A stretch of DNA of 36,648 nt from Candidatus Hydrogenedentota bacterium (GTDB taxonomy: Bacteria > Hydrogenedentota > Hydrogenedentia > Hydrogenedentales > CAITNO01), in NCBI GenBank assembly GCA_012730105.1, contig JAAYBJ010000026.1:1-36648 (forward strand), in the 5' to 3' direction. Positions within the stretch are counted from its first letter, which is position 1, and the number at the start of each line of letters is the position of its first letter. Below the pieces are notes generated by a model that saw only the letters and a program-made list of their open reading frames with translations, searched no databases and was not told the DNA's origin. Below are positions 8,072 through 15,840 of the stretch, one piece after another. The position numbers and the translations under genes are program-made.

Positions 8072-9406
8072 GTGGCGGAACCGATAGAAGCCTTTAAGAA
8101 CGCTTTTAAAATTCCCGAACTGAAAAGCCGGATACTGTTTACGCTGGCGATGCTGGCCGTATACCGGCTCGGCGCCCACGTGCCAGTGCCTGGTGTGGAT
8201 GGCAGCGCGTTGGCCAACATGCTGGGCCAGAGCGGCGGCCTGCTGGGCTTCTATGACATGTTTACGGGCGGCGCCTTCAGCAACGCCACTGTCTTCGCCC
8301 TCGGGATCATGCCCTATATCACGGCATCCATTATCCTCTCGCTGCTGGTGAATGTTATCCCGGCGCTTGAAGAACTACAGAAGCAGGGCCAGGAAGGCCA
8401 GCGCAAACTCAATGATTACACCCGGTACGGCACCATAGTGCTTTGTATTGTGCAGTCAGTTGGTATTTCCTTTTATTTGCAGAGCATGGGACCGGAAATC
8501 GTGCCTAGACCGGGGGTCTTCTTTATTGCTTTGACGATGATTACCCTTACCGCGGGTACGGCGTTCATCATGTGGTTGGGTGAACAGATCACGGAATCGG
8601 GCATTGGCAATGGCATGTCCCTCATTATCTTTACCGGCATCATCGCCGAAATGCCCAATGCCGTGATGAACCTGTTCAGCCTGTTGCGGAACGGCCAGAT
8701 TTCCATGGCTACCGCGCTGGTGCTGGCGTTCATGATGGTCTTCGTTGTGGCAGCCGCCATCATTATCACCACCGGACAGCGCCGTATCCCGGTGCAGTAT
8801 CCCAGGCAGGTAAAGGGCCGGCGGGTATCCGGCGGCCAGCGCACCTATCTTCCGCTTCGCGTAAACCAGGCCGGTGTTATTCCGATCATTTTTGCCAGTT
8901 CGATCCTCATGCTGCCCAATTCACTTATACAAATCGTACAAATTCCATGGACGTGGCTGGAAACCGCGCTGAGCGCCGCCATGAATCCGCTTGGATTGAT
9001 ATACAACGCCCTTTATGCCCTGTTGATTGTGTTCTTTTCCTTCTTCTACACGGCCAGTACCTTCCGGCCCGCGGAAATGGCCGACAACATGAAAAAGTAC
9101 GGCGGGGTCATCATCGGCGTGCGGCCGGGTAAGGCCACGGCTGATTATCTCGGACGGATCATGACCCTGGTTACCTGGTCGGGTTCGGTGTTTCTAGCCG
9201 CCGTGGCGCTCGTGCCCGTCATTATTGTGCAGGTTCTTCGTGTTCCGGACATGACCATCGCCCACTATTTCGGCGGTACGACACTGCTGATCCTGGTGGG
9301 TGTCGCGCTTGACACCATCAAGCAAATAGAACAGCACCTGGTGATGCGGCACTATGAAGGGTTCAGCAGCACCCGTGGCGGCCGGATACGTTCCCGGCGG
9401 CTCTAA
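8072..9406 (+). CDS. secY: Protein translocase subunit SecY
   Basis: A 444-residue polytopic membrane protein starting at GTG behind AAGGAG (8058-8063). It has about ten hydrophobic segments. SecY signatures are 'YRLGAHVPVPGVD' near residues 31-43, the plug and TM2 region 'NATVFALGIMPYITASIILS' near 91-110, and 'WLGEQITESGIGNGMSLII' near 168-186. The cytoplasmic-loop basic residues 'RRIPVQYPRQVKGRRV' lie near 237-252, and 'TFRPAEMADNMKKYGG' is in the C-terminal half. It forms the SecYEG channel for protein export and membrane insertion. adk, often next in line, is not present. Confidence 0.98.
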   Translation: MAEPIEAFKNAFKIPELKSRILFTLAMLAVYRLGAHVPVPGVDGSALANMLGQSGGLLGFYDMFTGGAFSNATVFALGIMPYITASIILSLLVNVIPALEELQKQGQEGQRKLNDYTRYGTIVLCIVQSVGISFYLQSMGPEIVPRPGVFFIALTMITLTAGTAFIMWLGEQITESGIGNGMSLIIFTGIIAEMPNAVMNLFSLLRNGQISMATALVLAFMMVFVVAAAIIITTGQRRIPVQYPRQVKGRRVSGGQRTYLPLRVNQAGVIPIIFASSILMLPNSLIQIVQIPWTWLETALSAAMNPLGLIYNALYALLIVFFSFFYTASTFRPAEMADNMKKYGGVIIGVRPGKATADYLGRIMTLVTWSGSVFLAAVALVPVIIVQVLRVPDMTIAHYFGGTTLLILVGVALDTIKQIEQHLVMRHYEGFSSTRGGRIRSRRL

Positions 9407-9436
9407 CGACAAGCGCGGCCTGCGGCAAAGTGCAAA

Positions 9437-9464
9437 GTTAATGCCAAACGTGATAGAATATAAT
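9437..9464 (+). promoter_or_regulatory. Candidate promoter upstream of map-infA
   Basis: A perfect -10 box TATAAT lies at 9459-9464 in the 129-base gap between secY and map. The -35 region is poor: GTTAAT at 9437-9442 with a 16-base spacer. A start near 9471 would give a leader of about 65 bases. The leader contains the palindrome CCCGATCGGG (9510-9519) a few bases before the map start. It could supply a second promoter for map, infA and the alpha-operon genes. Confidence 0.4.
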
Positions 9465-9535
9465 GCTTTTCTGGGATGGCGGTGCGCTCGGCGCGGAGAA
9501 CGGAAGGCCCCCGATCGGGAAACCCGGTGTATTGA

Positions 9536-10312
9536 ATGATTTCAATACGAACCGAAAGAGAAATTGACATACTGCGTCAGGCGAATGCCATCGTTGCACA
9601 GGCGCATAAACAAGTGGCGAAGTTGATCGTTCCTGGAACGTGTACGCGGGAACTGGACGAGATCGTGGAAGCGCTGATTCGTGATGCCGGTGCGACGCCC
9701 GCATTCAAGGGGTATCACGGGTATCCCGCGTCGATTTGCGTGTCCATAGACAATGAAGTGGTCCATGGAATCCCCGGCAAGCGGATGTTGCGGGCTGGCG
9801 AGATTGTAAGTGTGGATATTGGCGCCTGTTATAAAGGTTATTATGGCGATGCTGCGACCACGCATCCGTGCGGTCCGGTGGATGCCGTGAGGTTGCGCCT
9901 TCTCGATATAACGGACATTGCGCTGTCGCGCGCGATCAAAGCCGCGAAAGCCGGCAATTATTTGAATGAAATTGGAACCGTAATCGAACGGACGGCCCGT
10001 CAAGCGGGCTTTGATGTCGTGCGCAATTATGTCGGTCACGGTATTGGCGTGGAGATGCACGAAGACCCGCAGGTGTTCAATTTTGACGCCGGAGAAGCGG
10101 GTCCGCGCCTTGAAGAAGGCATGGTGCTCGCCATCGAGCCCATGGTAAACGCGGGCACATGTGATGTCCGCGTCAAGCGGGACAATTGGACCGTGGTTAC
10201 ACGGGATGGCAAGCCGAGCGCGCATTTCGAGCACACCGTGGTGGTGCGCAACGAAGGCGGTGAAATATTGTCATGGTGTGATGATCCCGTCTGGGGCATT
10301 CGCGATGAGTAG
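9536..10312 (+). CDS. map: Methionine aminopeptidase, type I
   Basis: This 258-residue enzyme removes the N-terminal Met from nascent proteins, acting at the ribosome exit. The five metal ligands are visible in order: the two Asp of 'SVDIGACYKGYYGDAATTH', the His of 'YVGHGIGVEMHEDP' near residue 168, the Glu of 'EGMVLAIEPMV' and the Glu of 'HFEHTVVV'. There is no N-terminal zinc-finger or SH3-like extension, so it is the short bacterial form. The Cys after the first Asp (DIGACYKG) is somewhat variable in the family. Its place between secY and infA is standard. Confidence 0.97.
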   Translation: MISIRTEREIDILRQANAIVAQAHKQVAKLIVPGTCTRELDEIVEALIRDAGATPAFKGYHGYPASICVSIDNEVVHGIPGKRMLRAGEIVSVDIGACYKGYYGDAATTHPCGPVDAVRLRLLDITDIALSRAIKAAKAGNYLNEIGTVIERTARQAGFDVVRNYVGHGIGVEMHEDPQVFNFDAGEAGPRLEEGMVLAIEPMVNAGTCDVRVKRDNWTVVTRDGKPSAHFEHTVVVRNEGGEILSWCDDPVWGIRDE

Positions 10313-10364
10313 CGCGAGCCGGCTGGGACGACACAGGAAATGAATGGATTGTGATGGTACTTAA

Positions 10365-10580
10365 ATGAAAGAAGAGGCCATAGAAGTTGAAGGCAAAGTG
10401 ACGGAAACGTTACCCAATGCCATGTTTCGCGTTGAATTGAAAAATGGCCACAAGATTCTCGCGCACATTTCCGGGAAAATGCGCATGCATTATATCAGGA
10501 TTCTTCCCGGGGATGTCGTCAAGGTTGAAATGTCGCCCTACGATTTGAGTCGCGGGCGCATCATTTACAGGCAGAAATAG
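10365..10580 (+). CDS. infA: Translation initiation factor IF-1
   Basis: A 71-residue OB-fold protein starting [21 protein letters not shown], with '[20 protein letters not shown]' and the closing '[20 protein letters not shown]'. It occupies the 30S A site during initiation and works with IF-2, encoded further along in this window. Length is family-typical. The SD is weak: only a GATGG-type sequence lies before the ATG. The next expected gene, rpmJ, is absent. Confidence 0.97.
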   Translation: MKEEAIEVEGKVTETLPNAMFRVELKNGHKILAHISGKMRMHYIRILPGDVVKVEMSPYDLSRGRIIYRQK

Positions 10581-10612
10581 CATGCCTGTGCCGGAGTTTC
10601 GTGCGTGTCTGA

Positions 10613-10629
10613 ACGCGTACCGTACGCGT
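10613..10629 (+). repeat. 17-bp palindrome in the infA-rpsM gap
   Basis: ACGCGTAC-C-GTACGCGT is a perfect 8+8 palindrome with one central base. Outside it, CATGCC (10581-10586) and GGCATG (10631-10636) could extend a looser structure. It lies in a 137-base gap where rpmJ (L36) would normally be. No translated frame in this gap resembles L36. It may be an operator or an RNA hairpin in the leader of rpsM; there is no T-run. Confidence 0.45.
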
Positions 10630-10717
10630 CGGCATGTTCCGGGCGTTGTTAAAAAAACGATGGTGTCGCCCCGAAGGCGCCGCCCGAACCTAAGTTCATG
10701 CATGGGAGTGAAAGTAC

Positions 10718-11089
10718 ATGGCACGTATAGTTGGTGTTGAACTGCCGCGTGAAAAGCGCGTGGAAGCAGGCATACAGGCGATTTACGGCATTGGCCCGAG
10801 CCGTGCAAAGCAATTGCTGAGCAGGATCGGCGTCAATCCCGACACGCGAATCCGCGATCTTACCGATGAAGAAGTCAACAAGATCTCCAGCGTGATTCAG
10901 AGTGATTACAAGGTTGAAGGCGACTTGCGTCGTGAAGTGACGGCGAATATCAAGCGGCTCATGGACATCAGCAGCTATCGCGGTCTGCGGCACAAGCGCG
11001 GATTGCCGGTGCGCGGCCAGCGCACCAGCACCAACGCGCGCACCCGTAAAGGCCCGCGGCGGATGGCGGTTGTCAAGAAAAAGTCCTAA
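10718..11089 (+). CDS. rpsM: 30S ribosomal protein S13
   Basis: A 123-residue protein with the S13 start '[18 protein letters not shown]', '[18 protein letters not shown]' and the C-terminal '[20 protein letters not shown]' followed by 'TRKGPRR'. It sits in the 30S head, contacts S19 and P-site tRNA, and forms bridges to the 50S. ATG follows GGGAGTGAAAGTAC. Confidence 0.98.
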   Translation: MARIVGVELPREKRVEAGIQAIYGIGPSRAKQLLSRIGVNPDTRIRDLTDEEVNKISSVIQSDYKVEGDLRREVTANIKRLMDISSYRGLRHKRGLPVRGQRTSTNARTRKGPRRMAVVKKKS

Positions 11090-11164
11090 GCTTTCCCATA
11101 TCCAGCGTGGATTACTCCAAATACAAGCTATTTAAAAGCGGTTAATGCCGGGAGAGAATTGAAC

Positions 11165-11563
11165 GTGGCTAAAGAAAAAAGAAAAAGCAAGATTAAGAAG
11201 CGCAAGGTGCATCTGAACGTCACTTCGGGCGTTGCCCATATTCAGGCGACCTTCAATAACACCATTATTTCCATCACGGACCCGCAGGGCAATGTGATCT
11301 CCTGGTCGAGCGCCGGCCAGGTGGGCTTTTCGGGCTCACGGAAAAGCACCGCATTCGCCGCACAGCTGGCCGCGGAACAGGCAGGGAAAAAAGCCCTTGA
11401 CCTGGGTTTGCGGGAAGTGCGTGCTTATGTGAACGGGCCGGGGTCGGGCCGTGAATCGGCCATACGTGCCATTCAAGCGTGCGGCTTGAACGTCACGTTG
11501 ATTCGCGATGTTACCCCGATTCCCCATAACGGGTGCCGCGCGCCGAAACGCCGGCGCGTCTGA
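11165..11563 (+). CDS. rpsK: 30S ribosomal protein S11
   Basis: I chose GTG 11165 as start because it gives MAKEKRKSK, the usual S11 N-terminus, and lies 10 bases after GGAG (11151-11154). A TTG at 11159 would be only 4 bases from that SD. The 132 residues include '[20 protein letters not shown]', '[20 protein letters not shown]' and the C-terminal '[19 protein letters not shown]'. It forms the 30S platform near the Shine-Dalgarno helix. rpsD (S4), usually next, is not here; rpoA follows instead. Confidence 0.96.
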   Translation: MAKEKRKSKIKKRKVHLNVTSGVAHIQATFNNTIISITDPQGNVISWSSAGQVGFSGSRKSTAFAAQLAAEQAGKKALDLGLREVRAYVNGPGSGRESAIRAIQACGLNVTLIRDVTPIPHNGCRAPKRRRV

Positions 11564-11662
11564 CGCTTGGCGCTATAGGGGCAAAACGGTGCTAAAACCG
11601 TTATGTCTGATGGTGTGTTATTTTGTTTTTCAAACAGCCCGAGTGTGGAAAGGCGTGAAACC

Positions 11663-12724
11663 ATGAGCGAAAGAGATTTCAGCATTCCAAAGATGTACAA
11701 GATGGGAGAAGATGCGACCGACCGCTACGCGCGCATCAGTGCGGAGCCCTTTGAGCGCGGATACGGCACCACGGTCGGCAACGCGTTGCGGCGTGTGCTG
11801 TTGTCTTCGTTGCCGGGCAGTGCGGTTACGGCGATCCGTTTCGAGGACGTGCTTCACGAGTTTTCGGCCATTCCCGGTGTGTATGAAGATACCACGGACG
11901 TGGTGCTCAATCTGAAGCGCTGCAGAATCCGGCTTAATGAGGGCGAGTCTCTTATTTTTACCTTTACCCACAAGGGTGAAGGGCAGATTACCGCTGCCGA
12001 CCTGTTCAAGGGGCAGCCCATAGACGTGTTCAACCCGGAACTAGTTGTGTTTACGGCGACGCAGAGCAACACCACGGTTCAGATGGAAATCAAGGTCGCC
12101 AAGGGTCGGGGTTTCGTTACTGCGGACAAGTTCGAATTTGAACACGCGCCCCTGGGCACCATTTACTTGGACGCGAATTTCTCGCCGATTACCAAGGTCA
12201 ATTTCCAGATTGAAGACGCCCGCGTGGGGCAAATGACCGATTATGACCGCCTGGTGCTTGACGTGCACACGGACGGTTCCGTCACCCCGGAAGAGGCGTT
12301 GCGCAGTTCCGCCGCCCTGCTTATCAAACACTTCAATATTTTCACACTGCATGCCAGTGAAAAGAGTCTTGAAGGCGATGATGAAATGGCGGAGAATATG
12401 GAATTGATGCGCACGCTGTCGCGTTCCATAGATGAGTTGGAATTGAGCGCCCGCTCCGCGAACTGCCTGAAGGCGGCCAAAGTGACCACCATCGGCCAGT
12501 TGGTCTCCATGACGGAAGAGGAAATGATGGAGCTTCCCAACTTCGGCAAGAAGTCACTGGAAGAGATCAAAGTCCTCCTTGAAGCCCAAAAGCTGAACCT
12601 GGGCATGATGGCCCATGCCCCGGTGAAGGGCGCCCAAGACCTGAAAGACATTGAAGAAGAAGATGAAGACGAAGAACTGGAAGAAGACGGCGAACCCGTT
12701 GAAAACATGGATGAGGATGAATAG
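11663..12724 (+). CDS. rpoA: DNA-directed RNA polymerase subunit alpha
   Basis: The frame extends upstream, but the conserved protein begins at the ATG at 11663 ([14 protein letters not shown]), giving 353 residues. The N-terminal dimerisation domain has '[20 protein letters not shown]' and '[17 protein letters not shown]'. The C-terminal domain has '[20 protein letters not shown]' and '[17 protein letters not shown]', the DNA- and activator-binding alphaCTD. About 25 very acidic residues (Glu/Asp runs) follow the usual end, so the protein is longer than the typical 310-330. rplQ starts 2 bases after the stop. The SD is weak (AAAGGCG). Confidence 0.97.
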   Translation: MSERDFSIPKMYKMGEDATDRYARISAEPFERGYGTTVGNALRRVLLSSLPGSAVTAIRFEDVLHEFSAIPGVYEDTTDVVLNLKRCRIRLNEGESLIFTFTHKGEGQITAADLFKGQPIDVFNPELVVFTATQSNTTVQMEIKVAKGRGFVTADKFEFEHAPLGTIYLDANFSPITKVNFQIEDARVGQMTDYDRLVLDVHTDGSVTPEEALRSSAALLIKHFNIFTLHASEKSLEGDDEMAENMELMRTLSRSIDELELSARSANCLKAAKVTTIGQLVSMTEEEMMELPNFGKKSLEEIKVLLEAQKLNLGMMAHAPVKGAQDLKDIEEEDEDEELEEDGEPVENMDEDE

Positions 12725-12726
12725 TC

Positions 12727-13101
12727 ATGCGACATAGAAAAGCCGGCAGAAGACTCGGGCGCAATATGGCCCACCGGAAGGCGACCCTGAAGCATCTCGC
12801 AGTTGCCTTGTTCAAGCACGATGCCATTGAAACGGGCGTATACAAGGCCAAGGAACTCCGCATGTTCGCCGAACCGCTGATTACCCTTGCCAAGACGGAT
12901 TCCGTGGCCAACCGCAGGCTTGCATTCGCCAGGCTGCGCGACGAGGACGTGGTCCGGAAATTATTCACGGTTATCGGTCCCGCTTTCGTCGACCGTCCGG
13001 GCGGCTATACGAGGATTATGCGCCTTGGCAGGCGAGTCGGCGACGCGTCGGAAAACGCGCGCATCGAACTGGTCGGCCTGGGTGAGTACAAAGTGGACTG
13101 A
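12727..13101 (+). CDS. rplQ: 50S ribosomal protein L17
   Basis: A 124-residue protein with the L17 start '[20 protein letters not shown]', '[14 protein letters not shown]' and '[20 protein letters not shown]'. It ends 'ARIELVG', as the family does. It is the last gene of the supercluster and is coupled to rpoA (2-base gap). A strong hairpin terminator follows 34 bases later. Confidence 0.98.
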   Translation: MRHRKAGRRLGRNMAHRKATLKHLAVALFKHDAIETGVYKAKELRMFAEPLITLAKTDSVANRRLAFARLRDEDVVRKLFTVIGPAFVDRPGGYTRIMRLGRRVGDASENARIELVGLGEYKVD

Positions 13102-13134
13102 TACCGGTATTCCCCCGCCCAAAGATAATGACAA

Positions 13135-13170
13135 AAAAGCAGCAGCGGTGATCTCCGCTGCTGCTTTTGT
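13135..13170. terminator. Bidirectional intrinsic terminator between rplQ and a convergent gene
   Basis: AAAAGCAGCAGCGG (13135-13148) pairs perfectly with CCGCTGCTGCTTTT (13155-13168) around a 6-base loop. The stem is flanked by A-runs on the left and T-runs on the right, so it can terminate in both directions. It lies between the end of the rpoA-rplQ transcript (+) and the convergent minus-strand gene ending at 13186. Confidence 0.9.
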
Positions 13171-13185
13171 TCGATGTCCGGGTGA

Positions 13186-14520
13186 TTACTTGAACCAGGG
13201 GGCCAGGTCAATGCGGGTAAAAGGACGGTCCGTAGCGGGGACAGGGGGATTGTTTCCCGCATTAGCCACATACAGGGTGTTATTTTTGGGGTCAAAGACC
13301 ATGGAATGAAGCGTGCCGTTATTGTATACGGGCTCGGTGGCCAGCAGCTGGATGGCTTCCCGAACATCCACTTTGCCGGGCTGTTTTTCTATTTCCCGGC
13401 TCAGACATTCATAGCGCTTCCAGGAATCTTCGTTTTTAAGCAGAGGAAGCAATGTTTCAATGTCGGTCTCGGAAGTCACCGTGAGGCCGAACTCCTCGCC
13501 CATCCCGATGCCGAGCCGCAGTAGTTGGTCCATGCCGACAGGGTGGTTGGTGCGCCTCACCATGTCTTCCATGCCCCAGTGGCCGGTTCGCTCGCTTTCC
13601 TTTGCGTCCATGGGTTCAAAAACGGTGCAGTATTTGGCGTCCGTTTCGAGCGCGCGTCCACTTGGGATTTTGCCGTCTCCCAGGATAAAATTCCAACCCG
13701 TCGTCCTGTTGCAGGTTTCGATGAAGGTTACCGCCTCCTCCAGGGTTGCGGATTTTTCAAGAGTCAGGCGCATCTGCAGGAACAGGGGCAGGCCGTCGAA
13801 GGTGGCGTCCGGCGAAGGCAGCGTCATTTCACCCATGGTGATGCCCTTGCTGTTCATGCCGCTGACGCTGCCGATCCCGCCCGCCCAGCCGACCATCATA
13901 AACGGGAAGCCGCCCTTGGGCCGCCACACCAAAACTACATGACTGTCCTGGGCGTCGCCCTTGATGTTCCAATCCAGATTGCGTCCGTGCAGCAACCTGC
14001 CGTCCGTGGTCCATTTGCCCCAGCAGGCGAAATTGGAGCAGGCGGGCGGGCCATCGGGCGGGAAATGCAGGATTTCGGCCTGTGTGATGCCGAGACGTAT
14101 CTCCTCGTAGGTGATCTCGTATCCCGCTTCCTGAACGCCGCGGGTCAGGCCGCGCAGTTCTTCCTTTGCAGATTGCGGGAAAAAGTTTTCCATCCTTTGT
14201 GACTGCGCAATAACATACTCCCGGGAATACCCGCGGTTCCAAAGCGCTTTGGGCATGTAGCCTTCTTTAATAATATAATTGATTTTGCCGGCGAGCAGTT
14301 TGCCGTGCTGGTACCCCATCTCCTCCGGCGTGCCTTCCATGACCAAGACAGGGTGCTCTCCTACTTGGTACAACTTCCCGGCGCCTTCTTCCGCCACCAG
14401 TGTGACTTCCGGTGATTCAATTATCGTGACTTCCCGGGCGTGGACCGGGGCGATCCACGCAACGCCTCCCAAAACGACAATCAGAAACAGCAGACCCCGC
14501 ATAGTAGTTTTTCTGGCCAT
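13186..14520 (-). CDS. Exported C45-family Ntn-hydrolase (acyl-CoA:6-APA acyltransferase-like)
   Basis: This 444-residue protein starts MARKTTMRGLLF, with a clear signal peptide (hydrophobic core to about residue 25, cleavage near VHA-R). The chosen ATG has AAAGGAAA 5 bases upstream; longer in-frame starts would put extra residues before the signal. The mature part fits the C45/AAT superfamily: 'EMGYQHGKLLAGKI' near residue 67, the likely nucleophile Cys at about 161 in 'PACSNFACWG', and then 'GRLLHGRNLDWN' about 15 residues on. 'GWAGGIGSVSGMNSKGITMG' and a late 'NGTLHSMVFDPKNNTLYVA' also match. Family members self-cleave before the Cys and hydrolyse or transfer acyl-amide groups. The substrate is unknown. 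An envelope location is inferred from the signal. Confidence 0.82.
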   Translation of the reverse strand: MARKTTMRGLLFLIVVLGGVAWIAPVHAREVTIIESPEVTLVAEEGAGKLYQVGEHPVLVMEGTPEEMGYQHGKLLAGKINYIIKEGYMPKALWNRGYSREYVIAQSQRMENFFPQSAKEELRGLTRGVQEAGYEITYEEIRLGITQAEILHFPPDGPPACSNFACWGKWTTDGRLLHGRNLDWNIKGDAQDSHVVLVWRPKGGFPFMMVGWAGGIGSVSGMNSKGITMGEMTLPSPDATFDGLPLFLQMRLTLEKSATLEEAVTFIETCNRTTGWNFILGDGKIPSGRALETDAKYCTVFEPMDAKESERTGHWGMEDMVRRTNHPVGMDQLLRLGIGMGEEFGLTVTSETDIETLLPLLKNEDSWKRYECLSREIEKQPGKVDVREAIQLLATEPVYNNGTLHSMVFDPKNNTLYVANAGNNPPVPATDRPFTRIDLAPWFK

Positions 14521-14718
14521 AGTGATTTCCTTTCCCGGCATGTAAAACCGCCTTTTCCCTAAGTACGCAGTGTTAAACGGACAAACCACAATCCTTAGAC
14601 TCGCTTTACAGGGTTTGGGCTACAAGTATACTAAAAAGGACCATGACATCCGGACACGACAGTGTTAACCGCAGGATGCGGGGGACGGATTCTTTCCCTT
14701 CGGGATGGGCCCGGTAAA

Positions 14719-15708
14719 TTAACGAATCAGCGTATTTCCGGAAGCGGCGACATGTGACTTCTGCAGTTGATTTGCTTTCGACAACCACCCAGCCAGACGC
14801 CGCAAGTCGTCGTCCGTGGTTCCTCGGGGTCCGAGGCCGAGGGCGGGATAGAGGCAGCCGCGAACAATCCATACCAGAAACAGGAACGAGGCCAGCGGAT
14901 ACACAATGCCGTTGAGGATTTTGATTACGGCAAGTTTTCCGACAGAGAGCGTAATGTCTCCCAGCGCGGTACGGGAGTAGTCGGCAATCCTGGCGACCTC
15001 GTTCTTGAGCGCCGTTGTTTTCTCCGTAAGTCCCTCTGCATTTTGAAATTCGTCCATTGAAAACACCTCCCCCATTTTTTCAAAGGACGACCACATGTCC
15101 TGGCCCAATACCATGGTGGTATGCCTGGAAAGATAGGCCGCCCCGTAAACCGTGAGCGGAAGGATGGCCATCACCATCAACGCGCACAGCAAAAACATGG
15201 GCCCGACCTTCTTCAGCACCTGCCGGGTAGGATTTTCCGAGTGCAGGACCATCCCGGCCAGGGTATCCAGCAGATACGCGGTGACGCATATGACGAGAAA
15301 CGGTTGCGCCACCGCATTGGTCCCCATCAGGATGGTCTTGGCCGACAGCAGATATACCATGCTCAGGAGCAGAAGTTTCCAGGCGACATTTATGTATTCT
15401 AAAATGGGCTGCAGGGCATCTCCGGCTTCTATGTTCATGTTTGCCGAGGCCACCAGAAGGTTCGCTTCCATCTGGGTAGTGGAGCCCTCGATAATATCGG
15501 CGCCGGCCTTGGCAATGCCGAGAGGTATCATAAGATGCATCGTATCTTTCAGGGATTCGTCCAGGTAGTTCTGATTATACGTTGCAAGGGATCGTGTCAG
15601 TGCGTCTGTTATTTCCGTCAGTCTCCCGGACAGCGTAAGCCACAGTATCGCACCGAGGAATACAATGAAGATGCTTGTTTTCCACCACGAGGTGTTGTTA
15701 TGGTCCAT
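14719..15708 (-). CDS. Multipass membrane protein of unknown family
   Basis: The start ATG at 15708 (MDHNNTSWWKT) has AGGAG 7 bases upstream; 329 residues. Hydrophobic stretches lie near residues 11-27, 108-128, 133-155, 169-193 and 260-285, so about five membrane spans. Two loops are likely: an amphipathic one (about 30-105, rich in acidic and helical sequence) and a second (about 196-258) with possible coiled-coil character. The C-terminus is soluble, with 'GPRGTTDDDLRRLAGWL'. I recognise no family. It is divergently oriented to the serpin gene (132-base shared upstream region), and it lies upstream, 198 bases away, of the C45 gene on the same strand. Confidence 0.75.
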   Translation of the reverse strand: MDHNNTSWWKTSIFIVFLGAILWLTLSGRLTEITDALTRSLATYNQNYLDESLKDTMHLMIPLGIAKAGADIIEGSTTQMEANLLVASANMNIEAGDALQPILEYINVAWKLLLLSMVYLLSAKTILMGTNAVAQPFLVICVTAYLLDTLAGMVLHSENPTRQVLKKVGPMFLLCALMVMAILPLTVYGAAYLSRHTTMVLGQDMWSSFEKMGEVFSMDEFQNAEGLTEKTTALKNEVARIADYSRTALGDITLSVGKLAVIKILNGIVYPLASFLFLVWIVRGCLYPALGLGPRGTTDDDLRRLAGWLSKANQLQKSHVAASGNTLIR

Positions 15709-15840
15709 TCCACTTCTCCTTGTTTTGGATCGCATATTTCCTGATACTTAAGGGTAAGAAAGTTCGATTCTTCATGATAAAAAGCATGGGCATGTAAACG
15801 AGATAACCGTTCCGGACGTTAAGGTGAAAAGGAGAAAAAA

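Noticed and set aside
14604-14627. Plus-strand promoter-like pair TTTACA...TATACT
   Set aside because: It lies between two minus-strand genes, with no plus-strand gene before 15841, so it has nothing sensible to drive. The near-palindromic -10 is probably chance.
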